A stretch of DNA of 21,107 nt from Spirochaetae bacterium HGW-Spirochaetae-7 (GTDB taxonomy: Bacteria > Spirochaetota > Spirochaetia > Treponematales > UBA12059). Below, piece after piece: positions 20,345-21,107 of the stretch. Under the pieces are notes generated by a model. The model searched no databases. It was not told where the DNA came from and was given only the letters and a program-made list of their open reading frames with translations. The translations under genes were made by a program, and so were the position numbers. Each line of letters begins with the position of its first letter. The stretch's first letter is position 1. The stretch lies in the NCBI GenBank assembly GCA_002839245.1, contig PGXR01000037.1, forward strand, positions 1 through 21,107. The letters are read 5' to 3'.

Positions 20345-21107
20345 GCGATACGCCGGCGGTAGCGTACGGGGATATGGCCGCGGTCAAGGATACGTGGCTT
20401 AGCATGGAGAAACGAGCGGGTACCTATCCGTTCCAGCGCTATGACTGGGTGAGCGCCTGGTTCGAAACCGTCGGACGGGCTCGCGCGTACTCGCCGGTTA
20501 TCGTTACGATCACCGACGACGAGGGCCGCGTCGCCTTGTTCCCGCTCGCCGCACGGAAACGACGGGGCGTATCGACGCTCGAGTGGGCGGGAACGGGCGT
20601 CTCGGATTATGGCGCGGCCCTCGTAGATGACGGATTCGTTGTTCCTACGGCGGATATCGTCCGCGCGTTACGGAAGATAGGCTCAGGCGTCGGTTGCGAG
20701 CTACTGCTACTGGAACGTATTCCCGGAACAGTGCCGTACGGGGCCAATATACTCGTGGGATCGGCTACTCCGCGCATGCACGTGGCGGCCCACTACCTGA
20801 ATACTCCGGACGACATGGAAGCGTATATGGAGGAAAGGTTCTCCTCCAAGTCGCGATACAACCTCCGGAGGTCCGAGCGAAAGCTAGGAGGAGGCGCCGT
20901 TCCCGGCTTCATTGTTCCCAGGGACTCGCCGGAACGCAGTCGCTACCTCGAAGCGGTCATAACGCAGAAGCAGCGCCGTTACGCCGAGACCGGAGACCGT
21001 GATCCATTCGACGACCCAGCGGTCACCTCCTTCTACCACCTCGCCGACAGGACCGTGGCAGGAGCGGAGGTTTCCGGCATGGTCACAGAAGGCACCATCG
21101 TCGCGGC
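20341..21107 (+). CDS. CelD/BcsL-type GNAT acyltransferase (3' truncated)
   Basis: Open from ATG 20341, overlapping the deacetylase stop, and running past the window end (at least 255 residues). The YPFQRYDWVSAWFETVG segment near the N-terminus matches the FQTPxW-type start of the CelD/BcsL (FemAB-related) family. Further family-like parts are PVIVTITDDEGRVALFPLA, LEWAGTGVSDYGAALVD and SSKSRYNLRRSERKL. Such proteins are linked to acylation or acetylation of exopolysaccharide or cellulose. Being beside a deacetylase suggests successive remodelling of the glycan. The catalytic half may lie outside, so function stays inferred. Confidence 0.8.
   Translation, partial: MSDTPAVAYGDMAAVKDTWLSMEKRAGTYPFQRYDWVSAWFETVGRARAYSPVIVTITDDEGRVALFPLAARKRRGVSTLEWAGTGVSDYGAALVDDGFVVPTADIVRALRKIGSGVGCELLLLERIPGTVPYGANILVGSATPRMHVAAHYLNTPDDMEAYMEERFSSKSRYNLRRSERKLGGGAVPGFIVPRDSPERSRYLEAVITQKQRRYAETGDRDPFDDPAVTSFYHLADRTVAGAEVSGMVTEGTIVA

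Overview
The window is 21.1 kb of a fairly GC-rich bacterial chromosome. The best guess is a spirochaete (Spirochaetota), on three grounds: an rnf operon ending in rnfG-rnfE-rnfA-rnfB; a response regulator with an N-terminal excisionase-like helix-turn-helix of a type I associate with spirochaetes; and the rpmH-rnpA-yidD-yidC-jag cluster followed by a winged-helix regulator of spirochaete-like sequence. This assignment is inference from protein resemblance, with no database search behind it.

Layout. (1) 1-2497: the 3' part of an rnf operon (ferredoxin:NAD+ oxidoreductase ion pump), closed by a terminator-like inverted repeat. (2) 2643-3510: a REP-associated tyrosine transposase (RAYT), a likely small RNA gene with its own promoter and terminator, and tRNA-Gly(CCC) with a terminator. 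(3) 3621-4858, minus strand: acylphosphatase and two receiver-domain genes. The first-transcribed receiver gene has lost part of its HTH through a frameshifting deletion. (4) 5087-8605: rpmH-rnpA-yidD-yidC-jag with a near-consensus promoter at one end and a strong intrinsic terminator at the other. rpmH is only 51 codons. (5) 8673-21107: a long, mostly translationally coupled plus-strand polysaccharide locus. It holds a winged-helix regulator, GDP-mannose pyrophosphorylase, a WbaP-type initiating phosphotransferase, a WecA-type initiating transferase, a Wzi-like outer-membrane protein, a GT4 glycosyltransferase, an EpsG/Wzy-type polymerase, a GT2, a second GT4, a polysaccharide deacetylase, and a CelD/BcsL-type acyltransferase cut by the window end. 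No Wzx flippase or Wza/Wzc export genes are visible; they would have to lie elsewhere.

The most striking signal belongs to no gene. The 9-mer CTCTGTCCC (or GGGACAGAG) occurs 21 times exactly, against about 0.2 expected by chance, and usually sits inside a longer AGCTCTGTCCCC. Eight copies are intergenic. They include an inverted pair that forms the post-rnfB terminator, a cluster of copies before rpmH and a tandem duplication after jag. Thirteen lie inside genes, in all three reading frames, often in inter-domain linkers or variable loops. Twenty of the 21 lie between 2.0 and 10.5 kb, in the half of the window that also holds the RAYT. The motif may be a RAYT-mobilised repeat that tolerates coding sequence, or a DNA-uptake-like or chromosome-architecture signal.

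Functionally, the window joins membrane bioenergetics (Rnf), membrane-protein biogenesis (YidC/YidD/Jag), tRNA processing (RnpA) and a surface polysaccharide pathway. In that pathway GDP-mannose is made by ManC, glycans are started on undecaprenyl phosphate, extended by three glycosyltransferases, polymerised by the EpsG-like protein, and probably modified by the deacetylase and acyltransferase.
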